Positions 45,877 through 54,926 of a stretch of DNA of 64,000 nt are shown here, in pieces (within the stretch, counting starts at the first letter, position 1; the number at the start of each line of letters is the position of its first letter). A model generated the notes under the pieces. That model saw only the letters and a list, made by a program, of their open reading frames with translations. It was not told the origin of the DNA and searched no databases. The stretch lies in NCBI GenBank assembly GCA_963678205.1, contig OY782760.1, forward strand, positions 310,001 to 374,000. The letters are read 5' to 3'. Origin of the DNA: G963556115 sp963678205. Its GTDB lineage: Bacteria > Planctomycetota > SZUA-567. The translations under genes were made by a program, and so were the position numbers.

Positions 45877-46722
45877 ATGCTTGATAATTGGAAGAATGCT
45901 GCGCAAGCCATGAGTTGCGGGCGTAACACACAAGAACAATGGCACGACATTCAGGACAATCACAGCCACGCCACGATAGCTGCATTAACCTCCAGTGTGC
46001 TTGCTACTAACGGAATTAATAATTTCAAAGATAAAGCAGAAAACTGCATTGTGCTTGGTTGCTACCGTCCATTCAACACACCACAACTTATTCGAAACTC
46101 TATGCTATTACTGGATCTACTCAAAATCGAATATATGCGCTTACTTGAAGAATACTGCTGTGGCGTACCACCAGTTATACAGACAGCCATTACTGAATCA
46201 AGTAAAGAAGAGATCCAGGTAGCAAAGAGAAAAGGCAAGGACTTTATACGCAAAAATTTTGAGAACGCACAGAAAAAAGGTGCAAAACGTATGATTTATT
46301 GCTGCGCAGCATGCGCCCAAGCTGCCAGAGATGCGTTCCCAGGCGAAACCAGCGCACACATATATATCTTGGATTTTATACTAGATAATTTTGAACATAT
46401 AGAGTTAAATATATCCCCTCTTACAACCGGATACTTTGCCGGATGCCACAGTTATGGAAAAACGTTATACCCAAACGGAGCTCTTGACTGGTCACGTTAC
46501 CGCACAGCTCTGGATCGAATTTCAGGACTGAAAGTAGTAGACATACCTATAAGCTGCTGCCGAACTTCTGCAAAAAAGATAATCGCAAATGCTAAAACAT
46601 CAGGGTGCGAACAGATTATCTGTTCCTGCAGTGGCTGTTATCCTGTATTACGCTCTGCTGCCCAAGGCATACTGCCAGTATTTAGTATGCAGGAATTCAT
46701 TATAACTGGTATAGAGAAATAA
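45877..46722 (+). CDS. cysteine-rich CCG-domain Fe-S protein (HdrB/LutA-like)
   Basis: 281 residues. Two CCG-type modules: CIVLGCYRPF with EEYCCGVPPV and CCAACAQ in the first half, FAGCHSYG, ISCCRTS and CSCSGC in the second. These Cys sets bind a noncubane [4Fe-4S] cluster in HdrB, or serve in GlpC and LutA/LldE-type oxidoreductases. No ferredoxin domain and no partner subunit is in the window. The second CCG has Arg instead of Gly (CCR). AAAGG lies before the ATG. It is downstream of the DJ-1 gene by 71 nt. Confidence 0.75.
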   Translation: MLDNWKNAAQAMSCGRNTQEQWHDIQDNHSHATIAALTSSVLATNGINNFKDKAENCIVLGCYRPFNTPQLIRNSMLLLDLLKIEYMRLLEEYCCGVPPVIQTAITESSKEEIQVAKRKGKDFIRKNFENAQKKGAKRMIYCCAACAQAARDAFPGETSAHIYILDFILDNFEHIELNISPLTTGYFAGCHSYGKTLYPNGALDWSRYRTALDRISGLKVVDIPISCCRTSAKKIIANAKTSGCEQIICSCSGCYPVLRSAAQGILPVFSMQEFIITGIEK

Positions 46723-46770
46723 TAAAAGACTCCGCATATCAATTAGTGCTATGCCTAAACGTAATCGATT

Positions 46771-47655
46771 TTACCTTTTAAGTCTTGCTATAACCTGCTT
46801 TATGTCCTGCCAAGTTTTACGGACAAACTCATTGGTATGCCCGAGCTTCCTGCGTTGACGCAAAAGAAATGAAGGATGATAAATTGGCATTAGAGGAATA
46901 CCATTATAGTGATACCATACCCCACGCGTCATCTCAATTGAAACATTTTGAGATGTAAGTATATTAGTCGCGGCTCCACCAACAGCGATTATAATTTTTG
47001 GAGAGACAATTCTCATCTCTTCTTCAAAATACCTGATACAAGATTCTATCTCAATATCCAGAAGATCACGATTTCCCGGAGGTCTACATTTTACAATACT
47101 GGTAAAATAAACCTTTTCACTCGGAATGTTCATACCTTTCTCTATAATATCAATAATAAGTTGGCCTGCAGCACCTTGAAAATTACGTCCAAAATTATCT
47201 TCTTCTCTACCAGGAGCAGATGCAACAAAAGCAATATCTGCATCAGTATAACCTTCACTCCTTACCGGAGTCTTTCGTGATTGTGCTAAGACGCAATCTG
47301 TGCATGAAACCACTTTATTGTTAATACTCTCAATCTCTCTAATTTTATCTTTATCGCCAGTAATAATAACTGAAGAAAGTTTCCCTGATTTATTAGGAAT
47401 ATGAGTTGTCTGAAAATTCCTTGTTGTCTGAGCAGTAATAGATTTTTCTCTGACCAGCTCAGCTTTATCCCCAGCATCAATATCAGAATTGGTTTGTATA
47501 GGATTATCAATATTTTGAGCAGAATGTGAACTAAGATCAAGCTCTTTAAGACCCAACGGAATATTGCAATATGATACCCCAAGCGAATTATCTAATTCGA
47601 CAACCGCCTGCAGTTGCATTGCTAGCTTATTTATTTGAAGAGTTCTTTCATCCAT
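46771..47655 (-). CDS. uracil-DNA glycosylase, family 4 (UdgA type)
   Basis: 294 residues from an ATG at 47655 without a clear ribosome-binding site; a TTG 16 codons upstream is an alternative. Residues 1-110 are a poorly conserved extension. The catalytic domain has the Fe-S ligands CTDC, VKCRPPGNR and SCIRYF, motif A-like ASAPGREEDNFGRNF and motif HPSFLLRQ. It excises uracil from DNA. In motif A the first Glu of GEAPG is Ser here, which is unusual. It is convergent with the CCG gene. Confidence 0.88.
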   Translation of the reverse strand: MDERTLQINKLAMQLQAVVELDNSLGVSYCNIPLGLKELDLSSHSAQNIDNPIQTNSDIDAGDKAELVREKSITAQTTRNFQTTHIPNKSGKLSSVIITGDKDKIREIESINNKVVSCTDCVLAQSRKTPVRSEGYTDADIAFVASAPGREEDNFGRNFQGAAGQLIIDIIEKGMNIPSEKVYFTSIVKCRPPGNRDLLDIEIESCIRYFEEEMRIVSPKIIIAVGGAATNILTSQNVSIEMTRGVWYHYNGIPLMPIYHPSFLLRQRRKLGHTNEFVRKTWQDIKQVIARLKR

Positions 47656-48204
47656 AACATAAATATATTCAATTACCCCAAATATACTAGGTGATTCTTT
47701 CAACTATTACCAGAAGAAATGACTATTGGAAGATAATTATAATTCAAGAAAAAATATTTGCATTGAATCAAAGTTCAGATACCTCATGATCATAACCACC
47801 AAATACATAATTATTTTGCCACAAGAGTAGCAAACGTACTCCTACAAAAATCCATTATATAACAGAATCACAGATTCTCTCTACCCTTTCACACTATAAT
47901 ATCATGTAGTTTATGTAACTCTATTTTAACTCTTAACATCAATTATTAAAGCCTATATATTAACTCAGCAACATATCTAATATATTCGCTATATAAAGTC
48001 TATTGATCGATTCAAAGCAACCATAGATAATTATAATAAAATTACAAAACAAATAGCATTACAGACTCTGCATACTTCTTTAAATGGTTCAAAAAAAAGA
48101 GCGGGAAAGTTTCTACATACTTTAGACAGTGAACACATTAAAAAGTATTTTTTATCACCTCCTTGAAGGCAAATTATTAATCTGATATTATTTAATAATG
48201 TTTG
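47656..48204. other. gene-free spacer before rpiB
   Basis: About 550 nt of AT-rich sequence without a supported gene, repeat or RNA. Confidence 0.5.
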
Positions 48205-48232
48205 TTTGCTATTACTTATTTTGAAGTATAGT
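48205..48232 (+). promoter_or_regulatory. candidate promoter of rpiB-cmk
   Basis: TTTGCT, 16 nt, TATAGT, 33 nt before the rpiB start. Weak -35. Confidence 0.3.
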
Positions 48233-48264
48233 GTTTTTACTGAAATTTTATAGAGGAATACAAA

Positions 48265-48708
48265 ATGGGTGAAATAATTGCTATTGGTTCTGATCACGGT
48301 GGTTTTGCAAAAAAAGAGGAACTAAAAAAAATCCTTATTGAAAAAGGGTATGATGTAAAAGATTTCGGTACAAACAACGAAGAAAGCATGGATTACCCTG
48401 ATATAGCTCATCCTCTTGCTGATGCAGTGGCAAAAAGAGAATGCCAGAGGGGTATACTGCTCTGTGGTACTGGGCTTGGAGTATCTTACGTAGCAAACAG
48501 ACATAAAGGAGTTCGAGCTGCGCTTTGCTGGAGTAAAGAAGTAGCTGCACTCGCAAAAGAACATAATAATAGCAATATTCTCGTTCTTTCAGGTCGCCAT
48601 GCAACTCTTGATCCTGTAGAAGATATTATGCTTACCTGGTTAGACGAGCCATTCCCAGGTGATCAGAGACATCAGAGACGTATCGACAAGATAGAATTGA
48701 GTGAATAA
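48265..48708 (+). CDS. rpiB: ribose 5-phosphate isomerase B
   Basis: 147 residues. SDHGGFAKKEEL opens the phosphate-binding part, YPDIAHPLADAV and the catalytic Cys in LLCGTGLG, then HNNSNILVLSGRH. It interconverts ribose 5-phosphate and ribulose 5-phosphate; relatives act on allose or galactose phosphates. GAGGAATAC precedes the ATG. It starts a run of co-directed genes: cmk begins 2 nt after its stop. Confidence 0.95.
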   Translation: MGEIIAIGSDHGGFAKKEELKKILIEKGYDVKDFGTNNEESMDYPDIAHPLADAVAKRECQRGILLCGTGLGVSYVANRHKGVRAALCWSKEVAALAKEHNNSNILVLSGRHATLDPVEDIMLTWLDEPFPGDQRHQRRIDKIELSE

Positions 48709-48710
48709 AT

Positions 48711-49391
48711 ATGCTAGAGACAGTAAATGCAATTGGGATAGATGGCCCGGCAGGATCAGGTAAAAGCACAATAGCCAAGCAGGTAGCTGAGCGGCTAAAC
48801 TTTACCTACATTGACACAGGAGCGATGTATAGAGCTGTAGCTCTTCAGGCTAAGCTCTCAGGTATTGATCTTGAAAACGAAGAAGATATGACAAAAATAG
48901 CTTATGACGTTGATATCACTTTTGACATTACAGGCACTATAATATCGTTGAATGGCACCGATGTCTCTAGTGAAATACGCACTCCTGAGATCACAGCAAT
49001 CACAAAATTTGCAGCAAGAACCCAAGGAGTGAGAAAACTACTCGTTCAGAAACAGCAGAAAATGGCAAAAAAACACAAAGTAGTTATGGAAGGAAGAGAT
49101 ATTACTACAATAGTCTTACCCAACGCAAGATGGCGAATTTTCCTTACAGCCAGCCCAGAAATTAGAGCAAACAGAAGACTCAAAGACTTTGAAAAACGTG
49201 GACATACTGTTGACTATAATGAACTTCTTAAAGAAATTATTGCTCGTGATGAATCAGACAATTCTGTTGGACCAATGAAAGAAGCAAAAGAACTTGCTCA
49301 TGAAGGCAAAGGAATTTACCTGCTTGACACCTCTGATCTAACACAAAAAGAAGTTATTAATAATATTGTAACTTATGTAGAAACTCATTAA
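48711..49391 (+). CDS. cmk: cytidylate kinase
   Basis: 226 residues. P-loop GIDGPAGSGKST at about 8-19, YIDTGAMYRAVAL, the CMP-binding MEGRDITTIVLPNA, RRLKDFEKRG lid and RDESDNSVGP. It phosphorylates CMP and dCMP. Coupled to rpiB by 2-nt spacing; mreC follows after 13 nt, so it is probably in one transcript with the cell-shape genes. Confidence 0.96.
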   Translation: MLETVNAIGIDGPAGSGKSTIAKQVAERLNFTYIDTGAMYRAVALQAKLSGIDLENEEDMTKIAYDVDITFDITGTIISLNGTDVSSEIRTPEITAITKFAARTQGVRKLLVQKQQKMAKKHKVVMEGRDITTIVLPNARWRIFLTASPEIRANRRLKDFEKRGHTVDYNELLKEIIARDESDNSVGPMKEAKELAHEGKGIYLLDTSDLTQKEVINNIVTYVETH

Positions 49392-49404
49392 ACTGGAGAA
49401 CTCT

Positions 49405-50172
49405 ATGCGGGTAAATTTCATACTAGCACTACTGCTTTTGATAATTGCAGTAATCATGTATATTCTACCTCAAAGCGTTCTCCAAGATTTCAGATTACAA
49501 ATTTTCAATGAATACAGCAACCTTATCAATAAAGCCAATACATTTAACCCCAAACAGGGATCAAAGCTTACCAGCAGTGTCCCAGTTGAGGTTCAATTAA
49601 AAGAATTACTTACAACACTCGAAAAAAAAGACAGTGAAATTGCTTTCCTTAAAAAGCAACTCAGAGAATTCACTGAATTTAAAGAGCTATACCCAAATAT
49701 AAAAATTACCTCTGCTAAAATTATAAGTGAATCAGCAAACTCTACCTCACCAGAGCTTATAATTGACAAAGGATATCTTGACGGAGTAGTAGAAGGAGCT
49801 GCTGTGGCTCAAGGAGAAACTATTGCAGGAGTCGTAGTCAGAGTTGAACGCAATACATCCATAATTCTCAGAGCAGACAATCCTGGTGTGCTTATACCAG
49901 CTAGGGCAGGTAAAAGCAGAGATAGGTGCTCAATAAAAGGAAATGGTTATGAATTAGGCACAGCCATATTTTATACTGGTCAGACAGTATCTATGGTTGG
50001 TGAAAGAATTTACACTTCATCTGCACTCGGCAAAATTCCAGAAGGACTTTTTATTGGTATACTTGAGGACTACCCTCAAAAAGGAGATGAGCCAGGTACT
50101 CTAGAAGCACCTGTAAAACTTGCAGCTGATTTTACTTCTTTAGAATACGTTATTATTATAAACGAATTCTAA
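49405..50172 (+). CDS. mreC: rod shape-determining protein MreC
   Basis: 255 residues. N-terminal membrane helix (about 4-22), a coiled coil (about 60-92, LLTTLEKKDSEIAFLKKQLREF), then the periplasmic beta domain with PELIIDKGYLDGVVEGAAVA, GVVVRVERNTSIILRADNPG and GNGYELG. It links the MreB cytoskeleton to peptidoglycan synthesis. GGAGAA precedes the ATG. mreD follows at 21 nt. mreB is not in the window. Confidence 0.92.
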   Translation: MRVNFILALLLLIIAVIMYILPQSVLQDFRLQIFNEYSNLINKANTFNPKQGSKLTSSVPVEVQLKELLTTLEKKDSEIAFLKKQLREFTEFKELYPNIKITSAKIISESANSTSPELIIDKGYLDGVVEGAAVAQGETIAGVVVRVERNTSIILRADNPGVLIPARAGKSRDRCSIKGNGYELGTAIFYTGQTVSMVGERIYTSSALGKIPEGLFIGILEDYPQKGDEPGTLEAPVKLAADFTSLEYVIIINEF

Positions 50173-50193
50173 TATTTTCCCCATATTGACAAA

Positions 50194-50676
50194 ATGCCAA
50201 TGAAATTTATAAGATATACCATACTTTTACTTACAATAGCCACAATCCAGCTACTTATAGACTGGCCATTCAAGTATACCCCTGAATTACTATATCTCAT
50301 AGCTTTTATTTCAAGTTTAAATACCACTGCAAGGAATACGCTAATAAATCTTTTTCTAGCGGGGATGATAGCAGATTTTTTTATTGGCCAACATTTAGGA
50401 ATAAATGCCTTACTATTTACATCAAGTTCAATATTAATTCTTTATTTCAAGAACATTTTACATAGCAAAAATGGAATATTACAATTGCTCTTGCTTGGCA
50501 TATCACTTATATTTATATTAATATCAAGAACATTTTTAATAAATTTCTGCATCCCTGCGAAATCAACATTTTTAATTTTATTAAATAATTTTATTTTCTC
50601 ACTACTTATTTCTCCTGCACTGGCACTAGTATTAAAAGTTCCGATAATCTGTCCTTGGAAAAAAAGAAATTCGTAA
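50194..50676 (+). CDS. mreD: rod shape-determining protein MreD
   Basis: 160 residues, about five membrane helices and no soluble domain. The family is weakly conserved; position right after mreC and a FIGQHLGINALLF stretch between helices, matching the usual G-x-x-x-G-x-N-x-L area, support the call. It works with MreC and RodA in elongation. Followed by rseC after 53 nt. Confidence 0.78.
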   Translation: MPMKFIRYTILLLTIATIQLLIDWPFKYTPELLYLIAFISSLNTTARNTLINLFLAGMIADFFIGQHLGINALLFTSSSILILYFKNILHSKNGILQLLLLGISLIFILISRTFLINFCIPAKSTFLILLNNFIFSLLISPALALVLKVPIICPWKKRNS

Positions 50677-50729
50677 AAAAGGAATTCTCTATTTTATTGA
50701 CAGTATCATAGTAGAAAGAGGTTGAGCAA

Positions 50730-51137
50730 TTGCTAAAAAAAGCTATAATTATTAGTATAAGAAATGAAAAAACAACTTTAGGATTACTTCCTGAAAACTG
50801 TTCAGAAGAATCATCATGCCATGAATGTGGTTTATGCGCTAAAGTTGGTTCAAATAAAGAACTTATAAAATTACAAGTGAAAAATTTTAGCAATGTATCA
50901 CAAGGTGATATTGTTGAAGCTGACGTTTCAATGCCTAAAAGATCGGTGATAGCACTGGCAATATATATGCTACCTCTGCTCTTTATGTTTGCGGGTGGTT
51001 ACCTTGGAAATATAGTATTTGCTGATACAGGAATGGTTATTGGTGGCACAAGTGGTTTTGTTATATCAATATTTATTATATATATATTGAATAATACAGC
51101 TTTAAAATTACAAGGCAAAATAATACGTAAGCTATAA
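50730..51137 (+). CDS. rseC: RseC/MucC family protein
   Basis: 135 residues. N-terminal Cys motif SSCHECGLCAK (C-x2-C-x2-C) of the family, then two membrane helices (about 75-93 and 98-122). Members occur with sigma-E control (RseC) or the SoxR-reducing Rnf-like system. TTG start at 50730 behind AGAGG. Located between mreD and trxA, not with rseA or rnf genes. Confidence 0.82.
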   Translation: MLKKAIIISIRNEKTTLGLLPENCSEESSCHECGLCAKVGSNKELIKLQVKNFSNVSQGDIVEADVSMPKRSVIALAIYMLPLLFMFAGGYLGNIVFADTGMVIGGTSGFVISIFIIYILNNTALKLQGKIIRKL

Positions 51138-51193
51138 AATAAATATAAAATGTTGATGTTTGTTCAACGTAACTAATGAAGAGGAGAAAAATA

Positions 51194-51514
51194 ATGAGTG
51201 AATTTGTTACTGAAATTAATGATAGTCAGTTTGCTTCTTTCACAGATAAAGGCTTGGTTCTAATAGATTTCTGGGCACCTTGGTGCGGACCATGTAAAAT
51301 GATGGGCCCTATCCTTGATGAAGTTGCTCAGAAGATAACCAGTTACGCTAAAATTGGTAAAATCAATGTAGATGAAAACTCTGCTGCCGCTTCCGAATTT
51401 GGTGTTCAGAGTATACCTACAATGATAATCTTCAAAGATGGCAAAGAAGTTGACCGTACAGTAGGGGCATGCAGTGAAGAAGATCTAATCAGTAGATTAG
51501 AAGCCCAAAAGTAA
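51194..51514 (+). CDS. trxA: thioredoxin
   Basis: 106 residues from the ATG at 51194 behind GAGGAG (an ATG 6 codons upstream lies before that site). Active site WAPWCGPCKM, cis-Pro in SIPTMIIF, and the family length. A cytoplasmic dithiol reductant. Its own promoter is likely, given the 56-nt gap to rseC; a terminator follows. Confidence 0.97.
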   Translation: MSEFVTEINDSQFASFTDKGLVLIDFWAPWCGPCKMMGPILDEVAQKITSYAKIGKINVDENSAAASEFGVQSIPTMIIFKDGKEVDRTVGACSEEDLISRLEAQK

Positions 51515-51555
51515 TGTCCGATAACACATAAGATCCTAATATATAAAAACTTACA

Positions 51556-51592
51556 AATAGACTCTATTATTTTAGGGTCTATTTTTATTTTT
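51556..51592 (+). terminator. terminator of trxA
   Basis: AATAGAC, T-G pair, CTA, loop, TAG, GTCTATT, then TTTATTTTT. Confidence 0.75.
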
Positions 51593-51723
51593 AAAATATA
51601 AGATTAAATTATTTTGAAATAAGTCGTTAATAATTAGTAATTGACTGTATATGGTTGGTCTCAATATGGGATAATTTTCAGTTTCAATTATGTGGGACTT
51701 GTTTTAATAAATTAGGAGAAAAT

Positions 51724-52764
51724 ATGGGAATCAAAAAAATGCTTTGCTTATGCACAATGCTGCTGGCAGCAGCAAGTAGTGCATTTGCAGGTGATGCTCC
51801 CAGCAAAGAAGGATCATACTTCCAAGGGGTTGACTGCAATGACAACCCTGTACAGAAAGAGATTCCATTTGCTGAAGGGAAAACACCACCAAAGCCATGC
51901 GAGGGGAATTTCTGGACACTTATTACTAAACCTGCTATTTTTAAAGTAGAGACGGAAAAAATTCAGACAGGTGAGGCAACATTTTACATGAAGCCTATCC
52001 CAGCAAAATATGAATGGGTTGAAGAAAAGATCGAAGTTGCTCCTGAGCGCAAGATCCCTTACTGCCAACCTGCAACATTTGCTCGCAAGTGTGTAGAAGT
52101 AACAATTCAAGAAGAATCTACTCGCTTTGTTACAGTTCCAGCTGTATATGAAGAGTGTGAGGAAGAGATTACTTTCCGCCCTGAAATGGAGAAAGAGATC
52201 TCAGTACCAGCAGAATACAAGACTGTAATGAAAAAGATTGAAATCGAACCAGAACGTGATGAACTTTGTGAAGTTGCAACACCAACTGACGTAGAAATCA
52301 ATCAGGGAGAACAGGTTGCAGGAAGTATCGGAGCGATTCACAAACCAGCTCGTTACGCTTGTGTTGCTATTCAAGAACTTGTTAAACCAGCAACGACTAA
52401 GAAAATAACAGTTCCGGCTATCAAGAAAAAGGTAATGCTAAAAAAGCTCAAGACTCCAGCTTATACCAAGGAAGTAGTTGTTCCAGCAATTAAGAAAAAG
52501 ATGTGGGTCGAAACTTGTGTTGCTGAAGAATGCATCCGTTACCGCACAGTACCAGCTGAGTTCAAATGTATTCGTCGCATGGTTCTAAAAGAAGAAGCGC
52601 GCAAGGAAAAGATTGAGGTTCCTGCTAAGTTCCAGGAAGTTACGAAGAAAGTACTTGTTACCCCAACATCTATGATCTGGAGACAGTACAGCATTGGTAA
52701 ATGTAAAGCTGTAGCAGATGTCTGCTCTAAATACGGCTCACTTCCAGGATCAGGTGCGTTCTAG
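51724..52764 (+). CDS. exported VPA-repeat protein
   Basis: 346 residues from the ATG at 51724 behind AGGAG. Signal peptide with LLAAASSAFA-GD cleavage near residue 23. The mature part is a chain of about nine short units alternating a Lys/Glu-rich strand with VPA, as in FVTVPAVYEECEE, ISVPAEYKTVMKKI, ITVPAIKKKVML, VVVPAIKKKMW, YRTVPAEFKCI and IEVPAKFQEVTKKVLV, ending in PTSMIWRQYSIGKC. Eight or more Cys may pair. Similar VPA-x-Y tandem strands precede peptidoglycan-binding domains in some exported proteins; none follows here. Probably periplasmic or surface; function unknown. Confidence 0.7.
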   Translation: MGIKKMLCLCTMLLAAASSAFAGDAPSKEGSYFQGVDCNDNPVQKEIPFAEGKTPPKPCEGNFWTLITKPAIFKVETEKIQTGEATFYMKPIPAKYEWVEEKIEVAPERKIPYCQPATFARKCVEVTIQEESTRFVTVPAVYEECEEEITFRPEMEKEISVPAEYKTVMKKIEIEPERDELCEVATPTDVEINQGEQVAGSIGAIHKPARYACVAIQELVKPATTKKITVPAIKKKVMLKKLKTPAYTKEVVVPAIKKKMWVETCVAEECIRYRTVPAEFKCIRRMVLKEEARKEKIEVPAKFQEVTKKVLVTPTSMIWRQYSIGKCKAVADVCSKYGSLPGSGAF

Positions 52765-52877
52765 GTACAGATCTTAGTAAATAGTATACACAATAAATTA
52801 TAACAAATATTTATTTCTAATTATTATGTTCACAGTTATTATGAATAATTAAATCAATTAATTGTGTGAAAATTTAT

Positions 52878-52903
52878 AAAGCTAGCTCAAATGAGCTAGC
52901 TTT
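52878..52903. terminator. bidirectional terminator
   Basis: AAAGCTAGCTCA, two A, TGAGCTAGCTTT: 12-bp perfect stem followed by ATCTTTATTT, between the VPA-repeat gene and the convergent heptosyltransferase gene. Confidence 0.8.
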
Positions 52904-52936
52904 ATCTTTATTTACAACAAAACCTAAAATTACAAT

Positions 52937-53944
52937 CTAATTACTAAAGCGGCACAACCAATCATTAAATTTAGGTGCTACTACTTCAGGCTTAAGCCCC
53001 CACATCATATTTCCTTGCCTCTTCCTAGTAGGTGAATGAGCAATTATATGTTCATCTTTCTCAGACGGAGGTGCGCCACGCTCTGATGAGCTAGGACCAA
53101 ACCAACTGAATGTAGGCTTACGCAGCATCCAGGCTATATGTAGCGGTGCACTGTCAGGACCTGCATAACATGCGCCAAGACTAATTAGTGCAGCAAGCTC
53201 TGAAACAGACTTTGTCTCAGGAGACCAAAGAACCCCTTCACTAAAAATATTTCTCCACTTTTGCAGGTTCTTCTGCTCATCCGGTCCCCAGGTGACGACA
53301 ACCTTATAATTAGCATCTAGAGCAATATCAACAATACTATTCATATACTCTACCGGCCATATTTTTGTAATCCAGCTTGTACCAACTCCAAAGACTATTA
53401 CTCTAGAGCCAAGCTCATTTTTATTCCACCAGTCTCTCATATCCTTGAGGGATGATTCTGCAAGCGGTAAAGTTTTATTTATAGTATAAGGAGCTTTAAT
53501 ACCTAGTTCACCCGCTAAATACTGCGAACGCAGTGCAATATGTGTAATATCACTAGGTGGAGAAATCAATCTATTATTGAGTAATGGGGAAATTTCCCTA
53601 GCCTCAAGTGGAGCTCGCTTAAATCCAATTCTGTTCTTAATTCCCGCAAAAAATCCAATAATAGCGGATTTAGTCAACCCCTGTGCATCAAGCACATAAT
53701 CATACTTTTCTTTACTGATCTCTCTACCAATACGATAATACCCTTTTATTGATTTATCTGACATTTTTAAAATATGTAGTTTATCAATATCTCTTATATC
53801 TTTCAAAAGCGAAGCAGATTTTTCCTCAACAACCCAACCAATATAAGCATCAGGATAAAATTCTCGTATAGTAAACAATAATGGAAGTGTCAATACGGTA
53901 TCACCAAGAGCACTCAACCTAGTAATAAGAATCCTTTTTTTCAC
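52937..53944 (-). CDS. glycosyltransferase family 9, LPS heptosyltransferase-like
   Basis: 335 residues. ITRLSALGDTVLTLPLLF at the N-terminus, VLDAQGLTKSA (the WaaC-type DAQGL motif), FGVGTSW, and the nucleotide-sugar part YAGPDSAPLHIAWMLRKP. It most resembles heptosyltransferase I, which adds heptose to Kdo on lipid A at the inner membrane, implying LPS. Start GTG at 53944 behind GGGAG; it begins 3 nt after the crcB stop, so both share a transcript. Sugar donor is inferred. Confidence 0.87.
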   Translation of the reverse strand: MKKRILITRLSALGDTVLTLPLLFTIREFYPDAYIGWVVEEKSASLLKDIRDIDKLHILKMSDKSIKGYYRIGREISKEKYDYVLDAQGLTKSAIIGFFAGIKNRIGFKRAPLEAREISPLLNNRLISPPSDITHIALRSQYLAGELGIKAPYTINKTLPLAESSLKDMRDWWNKNELGSRVIVFGVGTSWITKIWPVEYMNSIVDIALDANYKVVVTWGPDEQKNLQKWRNIFSEGVLWSPETKSVSELAALISLGACYAGPDSAPLHIAWMLRKPTFSWFGPSSSERGAPPSEKDEHIIAHSPTRKRQGNMMWGLKPEVVAPKFNDWLCRFSN

Positions 53945-53947
53945 TCG

Positions 53948-54325
53948 TTACGCTCCCTCTATAATTCTGCTGCCAGCCCAAATTAAAAAGAGTCCTGCCA
54001 TAACCTGAAAAGCAATATTTGCTCCAGCACTTATCCAATCACCAGCACGCATCATTGAAAAGCTGTGATGAGTAAATGTAGAGAAAGTTGTCAAAGAACC
54101 TAAAAATCCTGTAAGCAAAAACGGACGATAACCATTACCAACAAAACCGTTTTTAAGGGTTATTTCAAAAAGCATACCAAATAAAAAACACCCAATAAGA
54201 TTAGCAAAAACGACAGACCAAGTTGGAGTAAGCCCGATACTCTCCTCAATTATCTTTCCGATCCCAAATCTTGATAAAGCACCCAAGCTCCCACCAATAG
54301 CGACAGAAATAATATCCCAAAACAT
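53948..54325 (-). CDS. crcB: fluoride channel CrcB (Fluc)
   Basis: 125 residues, four membrane helices. IGGSLGALSRFGIG at the first helix, ANLIGCFLFG, the pore signature TGFLGSLTTFSTF. Exports fluoride as a dimer. Start at the ATG at 54325, matching the short N-terminus of other CrcB; a longer form from 54364 is less likely. I see no fluoride riboswitch upstream. Confidence 0.93.
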   Translation of the reverse strand: MFWDIISVAIGGSLGALSRFGIGKIIEESIGLTPTWSVVFANLIGCFLFGMLFEITLKNGFVGNGYRPFLLTGFLGSLTTFSTFTHHSFSMMRAGDWISAGANIAFQVMAGLFLIWAGSRIIEGA

Positions 54326-54364
54326 AATATATAAATTCCAATTCAATATAACTATTATATGCAC

Positions 54365-54926
54365 CTTAAATTTAAACTCATTATTTATATTATATTCATA
54401 ATTTAATTTAGCAATATACTAAATTTAAAAAACAATTAAACAGAATCAAAATATACGCAATATATAGATAATAAATTGCCTTCTTTGACTAATACTAATA
54501 TTGTTTAACTGTATATATTCGCTTAATTATAGCTTTAAAAACTACGATAAGTCTCTCCTATTTACTACTTTCAGCACATAATTTTTATTTTATCTAATTT
54601 AATTTATATAGAGACTAGTACTTAAACTATATTGCAAATTACGTTGTATATCTATTGATAAATAAAACACGAAAACTCCATAAACTCATCTTTTTTAAGC
54701 CATTTCTTTCTAGGTTATTAGAAGATGCCATTAAAACTATTTTTAAAAGAGAGTTATACAATACTTGCCTAAGACTATAAATATGATAAACTGATTATAG
54801 AGTTTGTTGATCACCCTTTCTACTTTTTAAAATAAATAATACCCAATATCCTTTTATAGTACGTTGATTACAGTAGTAATATAATGAAGATACAAAATCA
54901 AAACAAGATTTGATAAGGAGAAAATA
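54365..54926. other. gene-free AT-rich spacer
   Basis: About 560 nt between the divergent crcB unit and the sugar operon. A TATAAT lies about 50 nt before the dehydrogenase gene but its -35 is weak. No RNA gene or repeat seen. Confidence 0.5.

Noticed and set aside
54326..54500. Fluoride riboswitch upstream of crcB
   Set aside because: The AT-rich leader has none of the conserved GC-rich stems of the crcB motif.
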